Source: a virus. Taken from it: a stretch of 32,330 nt of DNA. Below the pieces are notes generated by a model. The model was not told where the DNA came from and did not search any database. It saw only the letters and a program-made list of their open reading frames with translations. The translations under genes and the position numbers were made by a program. This document shows positions 19,148 to 25,737 of the stretch, piece by piece. Every line of letters starts with the position of its first letter. The first letter of the stretch is position 1. The stretch covers positions 1 to 32,330 of IMG/VR virus record IMGVR_UViG_3300029812_000045; one strand, given 5' to 3'.

Positions 19148-19782
19148 TGGCAGTAGTAACCGATGCCTACGCGACCGCAGAGGAGTATCGGGCGCGTAGC
19201 ACCAAGACAACCACTGGCGACGACGCTGATATTGACGAGCAGTTGAAGGCTGTCTCCCGCGTCATCGACCAGGAGTGCCGACGCTTCTTCACCATCGACG
19301 CGGAGGCCGTGACCCGTCTCTACGACGGCAATGGGGAGAGAGTCCTGTGGCTCCCTGACGATATCGCCACTGCCACGGGCCTCATCGTCAAGGTTGACCT
19401 GAACGGCGACTATGCCTTCGGTGGGGCTAACGAGACCCTAACCATCGACACCCACTTCTGGCTCGGGCCGCAGAATGCCGACAAGGGCGCGGAGGTCAGG
19501 CCCTGGGAGTTCTTGGAGGTGCATCCTTCTAACACGGTCCTCTCAGCCTGGCCCGAGCAGCGGCGTTCCGTCCAGGTGACGGCGAAATTCGGCTGGCTTG
19601 TTGTGCCCGATGGCATCAGGGAGGCAACATGTGCCATCACGCGCCAGCTTCGGGACATGCAGGAGGCGGGGTTCACCCTAACCCTGGAGAACATCGACGC
19701 CGCCATTCGGCTTTCGCCACAGGCGGCAGGCATCCTGAAGGATATCAAGAAAGCCTATAGCCGAAAGGTGTTAGCCTTCTGA
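19144..19782 (+). CDS. Head-tail connector protein (HK97 gp6-like)
   Basis: 212 aa from ATG 19144 (ATGA overlap; GAGGAAAAG upstream). The N-terminus ATAEEYRARSTKTTTGDDADIDEQLKAVSRVIDQECRRFF and the rest (LYDGNGERVLWLPDD, then VQVTAKFGWLVVPDGIREATCAITRQL) are typical of phage gp6-like adaptor proteins: a helical core with a beta insert. It would bind under the portal and continue the DNA channel. It ends as TGATG with the next gene. Confidence 0.75.
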   Translation: MMAVVTDAYATAEEYRARSTKTTTGDDADIDEQLKAVSRVIDQECRRFFTIDAEAVTRLYDGNGERVLWLPDDIATATGLIVKVDLNGDYAFGGANETLTIDTHFWLGPQNADKGAEVRPWEFLEVHPSNTVLSAWPEQRRSVQVTAKFGWLVVPDGIREATCAITRQLRDMQEAGFTLTLENIDAAIRLSPQAAGILKDIKKAYSRKVLAF

Positions 19783-20261
19783 TGCTAAAGGTCAAGATCA
19801 TCGGCCTAGAACAGTTGACCAAAAAGCTGCAAGCCGATCATCTTCTTGGCCCGCCCATCAAGAAGGCCATGCAGAAGTCGATGCTATTTGTTGAGGGCGA
19901 GGCACGAAAAGGGGCCAAGCCCCACGCCGTCGATACCGGCGAGCTGGCCCGCTCCATTAAGAGCAGCCTGGGACCAGAGGCCGTGCCTCTGTCGGCTAAG
20001 GTCTTCACCAACAAAATCTACGCCCTGCCCGCTGAGTTCGGGCGCAAGCCTGGGAAGATGCCGCCAGTGGATGCTATTGCTGGTTGGGTTCGGAGGCATG
20101 GCATCGGCGTTCCCCCCTTCGTCATTGCCAGGGCCATCGGGCGACGCGGCACGAAGGGCATCTTCTACATGAAGAAGGCAGCGGAGGCTGGCCAGAAGAA
20201 AATCCCTGGCTTCTTCAAGGAAGCTGCCAGCGCCATCGAGAAGATATGGGGGAAAAAGTGA
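19782..20261 (+). CDS. HK97 gp10-like tail/neck component
   Basis: 159 aa from ATG 19782. LKVKIIGLEQLTKKLQ, then AMQKSMLFVEGEARKGAKPHAVDTGELARSI, and late YALPAEFGRKPGKMPPVDAIAGWV with PPFVIARAIGRRGTKG: this order (helix, VDTGxLxxSI, AxxxEFG, RPAL-like end) is that of gp10/HK97-type proteins at the head-tail joint. The protein is basic. It overlaps the next gene as GTGA. Confidence 0.8.
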   Translation: MLKVKIIGLEQLTKKLQADHLLGPPIKKAMQKSMLFVEGEARKGAKPHAVDTGELARSIKSSLGPEAVPLSAKVFTNKIYALPAEFGRKPGKMPPVDAIAGWVRRHGIGVPPFVIARAIGRRGTKGIFYMKKAAEAGQKKIPGFFKEAASAIEKIWGKK

Positions 20262-20677
20262 GCTACGCCGACGCCCGCGCCCGAATAGCAACTGTCCTAG
20301 CAACGGTGGCCATTACCAGCCCTATTGAGCAGACGATCAAGAAGGTCTACGCCGATCCGCCAGGGACAATAGGCGACGTGCCCTGCTTCATTCTCTACGG
20401 CTCGTCGGGGAGCGTGGGCTGGATGATGGGCGGCACGAGTGGCGTGGAGAGTCACACTGAGCGGGTCCGGCTGTTGATCTATGACTCGGATCTCGACCGC
20501 GCCGCCAACATCGTGCGGGCGTATCGGATGGCCTTGCTCACAGCCTTCGCTTCTGAGGGCGGACTGGGCAATGCGGCCGTCATTGAGGGGTTCTCCTGGG
20601 ACGAGCCTGCCAGCTTCAGTTACGGCGGTAAGGACTTCACCGGGCAGGACTTCATGATCACATTCAACACAGACTAG
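20258..20677 (+). CDS. Putative tail terminator / head-tail completion protein
   Basis: 139 aa from GTG 20258 (GGGGGAAAAA directly upstream, GTGA overlap); an ATG at 20246 adds four residues but has a poorer site. YADARARIATVLATVAI, DVPCFILYGSSGSVGW, ERVRLLIYDSDLDRAANIVRAYRMALLTAF and YGGKDFTGQDFMITFNTD give the alpha/beta pattern of tail terminator proteins that cap the tail tube. The assignment rests on gene order and pattern. Confidence 0.6.
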   Translation: MSYADARARIATVLATVAITSPIEQTIKKVYADPPGTIGDVPCFILYGSSGSVGWMMGGTSGVESHTERVRLLIYDSDLDRAANIVRAYRMALLTAFASEGGLGNAAVIEGFSWDEPASFSYGGKDFTGQDFMITFNTD

Positions 20678-20686
20678 GAGGTAAGC

Positions 20687-20884
20687 ATGACAAAGAAAGA
20701 CACGCGGCCCTGTGGGGAGCCGTACCGGGTGCTGGTGGGCCTATCGGTCAGGGATAAGGCAGGCCAGCTTCGGCGCTTGTGCGAGGCCGGTGAGGTCACG
20801 ACCCGAATCCCTGCCTGCTCGGTGGGCTGGCTCCTGGAGCAGGGGAAGATTGAGCCGGTGAAGGAGGTGAAAGCCGATGACTAA
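20687..20884 (+). CDS. Small hypothetical protein before tail tube gene
   Basis: 65 aa from ATG 20687 with AGGAGGTAAGC. It contains YRVLVGLSVRDKAGQLRRLCEAGEV and PACSVGWLLEQGKIEPV, a short alpha/beta protein resembling those that sit beside tail genes. It overlaps the tail tube gene by 8 nt and holds its ribosome site. Function unknown. Confidence 0.6.
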   Translation: MTKKDTRPCGEPYRVLVGLSVRDKAGQLRRLCEAGEVTTRIPACSVGWLLEQGKIEPVKEVKADD

Positions 20885-21605
20885 ATACGCTTCGGATAAG
20901 GCCTTGCTTTTTTGGGATGGCTACAACCTGACGGGCTATTCCACCGAGCTATCCTTGGAGACGCGGGCTCTCACGCAGGACATGACCGTGCTCGGCAACA
21001 CCTGGCGGCAGCACGCCCATTCGGGCTTGAAGGAAGCCGACGTTTCCTACGAGGCCTTCTACGACACAGACATCGACGCTGCCTTCGCAGCCCTGACGGG
21101 CAGCGGCACGGGGTTGGTGCTCTTCGAGGGCAACACGGCGGGCAAGAAAGCCGTAGGGCTGGCGGGAATGCTCCAGAGCGGCTACCCTCGCCGAACCACC
21201 CTCGGCGAGTTCCATAGGGCCAAAGGCGAGTTCCAGGTGTCGGGTGACGTGGAGGAGGGTATGATCATCGCCCCCCACGCGGCCTATGACTCCGACCCCG
21301 CTGTCGTGGCTGGCCAGGACAACACCGAATCGTCGAATGCTGGTGGCTCTGGCTATCTTCAGGTCACGGCCCTAACCCTCGGCGGCTACACGAACATCAT
21401 CGTGAAGATCAGGGACTCGGAGGACGACGTGACTTATGCCGACCTAATCGCTTTCACGGCAGTTACGGCGGCGCCGGCAGACGAGCGCAAGACGGTGACT
21501 GGCACAGTGAACCGCTACGTCAATACCGAGTGGGCATTCACCGGCACCGGCACCGGCGAGAGCGCCAGCTTCATCACCGTCTTTAAGAGGAACCCGTCGA
21601 CGTAA
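20877..21605 (+). CDS. Major tail (tube) protein with C-terminal add-on domain
   Basis: 242 aa from ATG 20877 with AAGGAGGTGAAAGCCG. The N-terminal about 135 residues are tube-like: YNLTGYSTELSLETRALTQDMTVLGNTWRQH, FYDTDIDAAFAALTGSG, FHRAKGEFQVSGDVEEGMI. After a linker a second beta domain (about 155-242) reads YLQVTALTLGGYTNIIVKIRDSEDDVTYADL, then VTGTVNRYVNTEWAFTG; such Ig-like extensions decorate the tail surface in many siphophages. Subunits polymerise to form the long tube. A terminator follows, in line with high expression. Confidence 0.75.
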   Translation: MTKYASDKALLFWDGYNLTGYSTELSLETRALTQDMTVLGNTWRQHAHSGLKEADVSYEAFYDTDIDAAFAALTGSGTGLVLFEGNTAGKKAVGLAGMLQSGYPRRTTLGEFHRAKGEFQVSGDVEEGMIIAPHAAYDSDPAVVAGQDNTESSNAGGSGYLQVTALTLGGYTNIIVKIRDSEDDVTYADLIAFTAVTAAPADERKTVTGTVNRYVNTEWAFTGTGTGESASFITVFKRNPST

Positions 21606-21632
21606 TAACAACCGCATAGGCTACGCGGCGAG

Positions 21633-21656
21633 GCCGCCCTTCGGGACGGCTTTTTT
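21633..21656 (+). terminator. Rho-independent terminator between two tail tube genes
   Basis: GCCGCCC 21633-21639 pairs with GGGACGGC 21643-21650 (one bulged A), loop TTC or a UUCG-type tetraloop, followed by six T at 21651-21656. It lies 28 nt after the first tail tube stop and 25 nt before the second tube-like gene. Confidence 0.8.
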
Positions 21657-21680
21657 GATCGCCCTAAAAGGAGGGCAGGC

Positions 21681-22085
21681 ATGACCAAATACAAGAGCAG
21701 TAACATCATAGTCCAGTTCGATAACTCTGGCGGCAACCTCATTAACATGACTTCTTACGTCGCCGCTAGCTTTGATCTCAGCCCATCGGCGGAGACCATT
21801 GACTCCACCAGCTTCGGTGATACCTGGCGTGAGCACCTGGCCACGCTGAACGATGGCGGCAGCGTTACGCTGTCGGGCTGGTATGACGACACAGCAACCG
21901 TGGGTCCCGACGCCATCTTCAACGCTGTGGGTTCCGTGCGTAGTCTGAAGATCACCTGGGGCAGCACCAAGACCTCAAGCGTGGAGGTTGTGATCACCAG
22001 CTACAAGCGCACAGCTAGCATCGGCGCATACACCCGCTTTGAAGTGGGACTTCAGGCCACGGGCGAAGTGGCTGAGGACGCATAA
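21681..22085 (+). CDS. Second tail tube-like protein
   Basis: 134 aa from ATG 21681 with AAAAGGAGGGCAGGC. SSNIIVQFDNSGGNLINMTSYVAASFDLS, then TIDSTSFGDTWREHLATLNDGGSVTLSGWYDD and FEVGLQATGEV are typical of short siphophage tail tube proteins. It shares the MTKY start and the G(D/N)TWR(E/Q)H segment with the gene at 20877. One of the two is probably the main tube protein and the other a variant or distal part; the sequence alone does not tell which. Confidence 0.7.
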   Translation: MTKYKSSNIIVQFDNSGGNLINMTSYVAASFDLSPSAETIDSTSFGDTWREHLATLNDGGSVTLSGWYDDTATVGPDAIFNAVGSVRSLKITWGSTKTSSVEVVITSYKRTASIGAYTRFEVGLQATGEVAEDA

Positions 22086-22087
22086 GC

Positions 22088-22372
22088 GTGATTGTGCCGG
22101 AGCGTGTCGCCCGTTGGCTCAGAGCGTTGGCTGACCAGATTGAGCTTGGGGTCTACGCCTCCGCATCCATGAACGACGAGATCGTGATGGTGCGCGAGAA
22201 GAGGCCCGACAGCTCCGTCATGCGGCACCGCACGGGCGAGCGGGTAATCACGCTTCGGCTCGAAGAGGCTGGCCACTATTTCACCCCGCAGAACACACAA
22301 AAGCATAAGGAGGTTCGAGATGTCAAAGCTCACACGGGGCAGCCTACGTCGAATAGAGTTGCCCCCAAATGA
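22088..22372 (+). CDS. Hypothetical tail-region protein
   Basis: 94 aa from GTG 22088, two nt after the previous stop; GAGGA lies about 10 nt upstream. It begins MIVPERVARWLRALADQIELG and includes ITLRLEEAGHYFTPQNTQKHKEV. The last 17 codons overlap the chaperone gene start, so the true end is as given but the overlap (53 nt) is long. No family recognised. Confidence 0.5.
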   Translation: MIVPERVARWLRALADQIELGVYASASMNDEIVMVREKRPDSSVMRHRTGERVITLRLEEAGHYFTPQNTQKHKEVRDVKAHTGQPTSNRVAPK

Positions 22373-22748
22373 AGAGGGGGAGGTCGACTGGATAGAAGGC
22401 CCTGAGCGCCTAACGGCGGGGTTCTTCGAGGATATCGGGCTGGCATTCCAGAAACTCGGCCTGCCAGTGGATGTAGGCCCCGAAAGCCTCTCCAACATTG
22501 CCGCCAGCCGTATCGCCATCCAGCACTGGGCTGAGGGCTGGTCTTTCACCGATGAGGACGGCAAGCCTCTACTCATCTCTCAGGAGGCCGTGCGCCTTCT
22601 CAGCCTGGAACAGATAGGCCATGTCTCCAATGAGATCATGGCCGCAGCCAAGTTCAGGACACCGGAGCAAGAGCGAAATTTAGCGAGGCGGCGGCGCGGC
22701 ACCTCCGGCTCGCCCGGGAAGTCACGGCGACGCAAAACCCCGAAATGA
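22320..22748 (+). CDS. Tail assembly chaperone, G-type
   Basis: 142 aa from ATG 22320 with CATAAGGAGGTTCGAG. KLTRGSLRRIELPPNEEGEVDWIEGPERLTAGFFEDIGLAF and EAVRLLSLEQIGHVSNEIMAAAKF, then a basic tail (RRRRGTSGSPGKSRRRKTPK) read only in the zero frame. Position before the tape measure and the slippery heptamer at 22676 identify it as the lambda-G-like chaperone that keeps the tape measure soluble. The basic tail is replaced when ribosomes shift to -1. Confidence 0.75.
   Translation: MSKLTRGSLRRIELPPNEEGEVDWIEGPERLTAGFFEDIGLAFQKLGLPVDVGPESLSNIAASRIAIQHWAEGWSFTDEDGKPLLISQEAVRLLSLEQIGHVSNEIMAAAKFRTPEQERNLARRRRGTSGSPGKSRRRKTPK
22676..22682 (+). promoter_or_regulatory. Programmed -1 frameshift slippery heptamer (A AAT TTA)
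   Basis: AAATTTA at 22676-22682 is in the zero frame of the G-type gene as A AAT TTA, a canonical X XXY YYZ site. After a -1 slip the frame is open from AGC 22682 through 22930, with no stop and a helical product. The downstream 50 nt are very GC-rich and may form a stimulatory structure. Confidence 0.8.
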
Positions 22749-22930
22749 GGGCACGGTTGGAGGCAGAGGTGAACAGGGTCGCGCCCATGCCGCAACTAGA
22801 GCCGATGGCTATCTTGATATGGCAGACGGGACTCAGCTACAGCGAGCTTCGGGCCATGCCCAAGGACGTGCTCGATGACCTACAACTGCTGAAGGCGGCA
22901 GAGCAGCGGGCGGCGCGGGAGAAGGAATGA
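22682..22930 (+). CDS. Tail assembly chaperone, T-type extension reached by -1 frameshift
   Basis: The -1 frame after the slip adds 82 residues to the first 121 of the G-type product, giving a fusion of about 203 aa. The extension starts SEAAARHLRLAREVTATQNP and continues IWQTGLSYSELRAMPKDVLDDLQLLKAAEQ, the typical T-like part with W..G.SY.EL..MP.DV. An ATG at 22745 overlaps the G stop (ATGA) and could start the last 61 residues alone, but the coding pattern continues upstream of it to the slippery site. The GT protein bridges tape measure and tail tube subunits. Confidence 0.75.
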   Translation, partial: SEAAARHLRLAREVTATQNPEMRARLEAEVNRVAPMPQLEPMAILIWQTGLSYSELRAMPKDVLDDLQLLKAAEQRAAREKE

Positions 22931-22936
22931 ACAATG

Positions 22937-23119
22937 TTAGGCTTCGGGCTTAGGTCGACGCAGGATAACAACATGTCGGCGGCCAGCCATCATCAAGAAG
23001 CCAAACCACTTGACATCATAGTAGGCAGTGACTACCTCCCAGTCTTCCTTGGCCCTCTTGTTGATCTCGACCTCAAGACCAGCCCTGGTTCCCGTATCGA
23101 TAACACGATATTCATACAT
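22937..23119 (-). CDS. DUF4177-like small protein, only minus-strand gene
   Basis: 60 aa, read on the minus strand from ATG at 23119, preceded by AAAGAGGAGGAAGGC. The product has YEYRVIDTG, a helix LEVEINKRAKEDWEVVTAYYD and the closing HVVILRRPKPEA, the pattern of DUF4177-type proteins (Y-x-Y..., L...L...A..GWE.V, ...ILKR). In the same frame an upstream ATG at 23194 would add 25 residues with CYDC. The gene fits entirely between chaperone and tape measure, opposite to everything else, as expected for a moron with its own promoter. Function unknown. Confidence 0.65.
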   Translation of the reverse strand: MYEYRVIDTGTRAGLEVEINKRAKEDWEVVTAYYDVKWFGFLMMAGRRHVVILRRPKPEA

Positions 23120-23149
23120 GCCTTCCTCCTCTTTCAGGTTTGCCACGCA

Positions 23150-23155
23150 ATCATA
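23150..23155 (-). promoter_or_regulatory. Candidate -10 box for the minus-strand gene
   Basis: The minus strand reads TATGAT, one change from consensus, about 30 nt before the DUF4177-like start. No convincing -35 is seen at the usual distance (TTCTCC lies 20 nt upstream). Weak evidence, backed by the need of this gene for its own transcription. Confidence 0.25.
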
Positions 23156-23187
23156 ACAGAGCTTCCGCCCTCTGTGGAGAATTCCTG

Positions 23188-25737
23188 ATGGCAACTAGCA
23201 CATTATCGATCCTCATCAATGCCCAGGATAAGGCCTCCGGCACCCTGGACAAGCTTCACGGCAAGGCAGGGAAGCTCGGCAATGTCCTGGGTACAGCGCT
23301 GAAGGCGGGTGCCCTAGCCGGCGGTGCGGCACTGGCAGGTGCTGGCGTAGCCGCCGTCAAGATGGGCATGGACTTTGAGAAGTCGATGGCCGAGGTCAAG
23401 ACGCTCATACCCGACATCTCCGAGAAGGCCTTCGGCCAGATGAAGGACGATGTTCTGGCTCTCTGTTCAGAGATGGGCATTGCCACCGACAAGGCCGTGC
23501 CCGCCCTCTACCAGGCCATCTCCGCTGGTGTCCCCAAAGAGAACGTCATGGAGTTTATGACGGTGGCCTCCAAGGCGGCCATCGGCGGTGTAACTGACCT
23601 AAAAACTGCCGTGGATGGCCTGACCACCGTCGTCAATGCCTTCGGATATGAGGCCAGTGAGACCGGTCGCGTAGCCGATGTCATGTTTACCGGTGTCAAA
23701 CTCGGCAAGACAACAATGGAGGAACTATCTACCTCCATGTTTCAGGCGGCACCACTCGCGGCTGCTTTGAGTCTTGATATCGAGGATGTCGTTGCAGCCA
23801 CAGCGACGCTGACGAAATCTGGCACGCCCACCAGCGTCGCCATGACGCAGATTCGGCAGTCGATGGTCGCACTATCGAAGCCGAACAAGGAAATGATCGG
23901 CCTGCTGGAAAAGACTGGATATGTGAGTGGGGAAGCCCTGCTGCAATCTGAGGGCTTTGCTGGGGCACTGGATATTCTGGCCAAAGCCGCTGGTGGCAAT
24001 AAGGAAGAGATGGCTAAGGCGTTCGGCTCAGTTGAGGCTCTACAAGCGGTGCTGGGGCTGACAGGCGAGAATGCTGAGACTGCGGCTGCGGACTTGGCAA
24101 CCATGACAACTTCCACTGGTGCCGCTGATGAAGCCTTCAAAACGATGGCGGACACCGCCAGCTTCAAACTGAACAAGGCCATCAATCAGGTCAAGGTTGG
24201 AATGACCATTCTGGGCGGCAAGGTTCTGCCCGTTCTTATTAAGGGCTTCGAGAAGGCCATCACGTTCATCCAGCAACAGGTCATCCCCGTCCTAAAGGAC
24301 TTTTGGCAGGAACACGGAGAAGAGATCAAGCGCTTTCTGGGGGATACTGCCGATCTCCTGCGGTCTATCTTTGTGCCTGCTCTGGATACTCTCAGGGACG
24401 CCTGGGCCAACATCGCGCCCGTATTGGAGCGGCACGTCCTGCCGGTTCTGAAGAAGGTCGGCCAATTCCTTTTAGAGCACAAGCCTCTCCTCATCGCCAT
24501 CGGTGTGGCCGTCGCCGCGCTGGTCGCTCCCTGGCTAGCTGTAGTGGCGGCCATCGCTCTCGTGCTGGCCAAGTGGGACGAGATCAGCCAGTTCTTCACT
24601 AAAGATATCCCTGCCGCCATCGATAGCTTCCTCACGAAGTTCAAGGAGATTCCCATCATCGGGGCAATCTTCGAGGGGGCGTTTGAGGAAGCTAGGATCA
24701 TCGTCGAGACCGTTTTTGCCATCATCAAGAATTACGTGGAGACAACCATCAACGCTATCCGGGACACCATCACCATCGTCACCGCCCTCATTCATGGCGA
24801 CTGGGAAGGAGCCTGGCAGGGCATCAAAGACCTGGTGACTGGCATCTGGGACGGCATCAAGGAACACATCAAGCTAGTTCTAGGCGGCATTAAGGACATC
24901 ATCTGGAATCGCATTAGCGCGCTCAAGGGCGTCGTGAAGGATGCCTGGGCACTTGTCGAAACATACTTCCGTGAAGATATCCCCAACTGGTTCAAGAATA
25001 ACTGGAAGGACATCCTCATCGGCGTCTTCGCCGGTATCCCCATCCTGCTCATGTATAAGTTCCGTGACAAGCTGAGCGGGGCCGTGACGACGGTGGCCCA
25101 GGAATTGCTAGATCAGGGGACGGCGATCATCGACCACATCTGGGAGGGGTTGAAGGCCCTGCCCGGGTTTGCCGTCGACCTCATGACGGGCTTCGCCACG
25201 ACTCTAGCCATGTCAATTATCGCTGTGGCAAGCGATCTTCTACAGGTAGGGAAGGACATCATCGCCTGGATATGGGAAGGCTTGAAAGGCATCTATGATC
25301 TCGGTGTCGACCTAGTTGAGGGCCTCTGGGCAGGTATCCTATCAATGAAAGATTGGCTTCTGGATCAAGTCAGTGGGCTAGCAGGGGACATCCTGAGTGC
25401 CATTAAGGATGGCCTGGGTGATCTTAACCCGTTCTCGCCCTCGAAGTTCGGCATCAAGGTTGGTAAGGGGCTGGGACAAGGGATCGTTGCCGGTATCGGT
25501 GCCACGCTGCCAGATGTTGCTAGGGCGGCGGCAGGCTTCCGGCCAGCGATAGGGGGTTTCACTCCCGCCCTGACCAGTCCCGCTCTCGCCCATCCTGGTG
25601 CCGCTGCTGGCATTCCTGGCGGGGGCGGCGGGCATACGACCCACATCCATTTCGATGGCCCACTGCTGGGCGACCAGCGCCAGCTTGAGGAATTGGCGGA
25701 CGCCCTAGAGCCTGAGATGCGGCGGAGGTTCGGATGA
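23188..25737 (+). CDS. Tail tape measure protein
   Basis: 849 aa from ATG 23188 (GTGGAGAATTCC upstream); earlier in-frame codons lie over the inverted gene. N-terminal STLSILINAQDKASGTLDKLHGKAGKLG is followed by a TP901/PhageMin_Tail core (about 65-290): MAEVKTLIPDISE, AISAGVPKENVMEFM, KAAIGGVTDLKTAVDGLTTVVNAFG, GTPTSVAMTQIRQSM. Hydrophobic stretches lie near residues 432-460, 607-624 and 666-684, possibly for the DNA-injection pore. A helical repeat region and the common NPFSPSKFG...GLGQGIVAGI end follow. The tape length sets tail length; at about 0.15 nm per residue it suggests roughly 125 nm. Overlaps the next gene as ATGA. Confidence 0.9.
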   Translation: MATSTLSILINAQDKASGTLDKLHGKAGKLGNVLGTALKAGALAGGAALAGAGVAAVKMGMDFEKSMAEVKTLIPDISEKAFGQMKDDVLALCSEMGIATDKAVPALYQAISAGVPKENVMEFMTVASKAAIGGVTDLKTAVDGLTTVVNAFGYEASETGRVADVMFTGVKLGKTTMEELSTSMFQAAPLAAALSLDIEDVVAATATLTKSGTPTSVAMTQIRQSMVALSKPNKEMIGLLEKTGYVSGEALLQSEGFAGALDILAKAAGGNKEEMAKAFGSVEALQAVLGLTGENAETAAADLATMTTSTGAADEAFKTMADTASFKLNKAINQVKVGMTILGGKVLPVLIKGFEKAITFIQQQVIPVLKDFWQEHGEEIKRFLGDTADLLRSIFVPALDTLRDAWANIAPVLERHVLPVLKKVGQFLLEHKPLLIAIGVAVAALVAPWLAVVAAIALVLAKWDEISQFFTKDIPAAIDSFLTKFKEIPIIGAIFEGAFEEARIIVETVFAIIKNYVETTINAIRDTITIVTALIHGDWEGAWQGIKDLVTGIWDGIKEHIKLVLGGIKDIIWNRISALKGVVKDAWALVETYFREDIPNWFKNNWKDILIGVFAGIPILLMYKFRDKLSGAVTTVAQELLDQGTAIIDHIWEGLKALPGFAVDLMTGFATTLAMSIIAVASDLLQVGKDIIAWIWEGLKGIYDLGVDLVEGLWAGILSMKDWLLDQVSGLAGDILSAIKDGLGDLNPFSPSKFGIKVGKGLGQGIVAGIGATLPDVARAAAGFRPAIGGFTPALTSPALAHPGAAAGIPGGGGGHTTHIHFDGPLLGDQRQLEELADALEPEMRRRFG

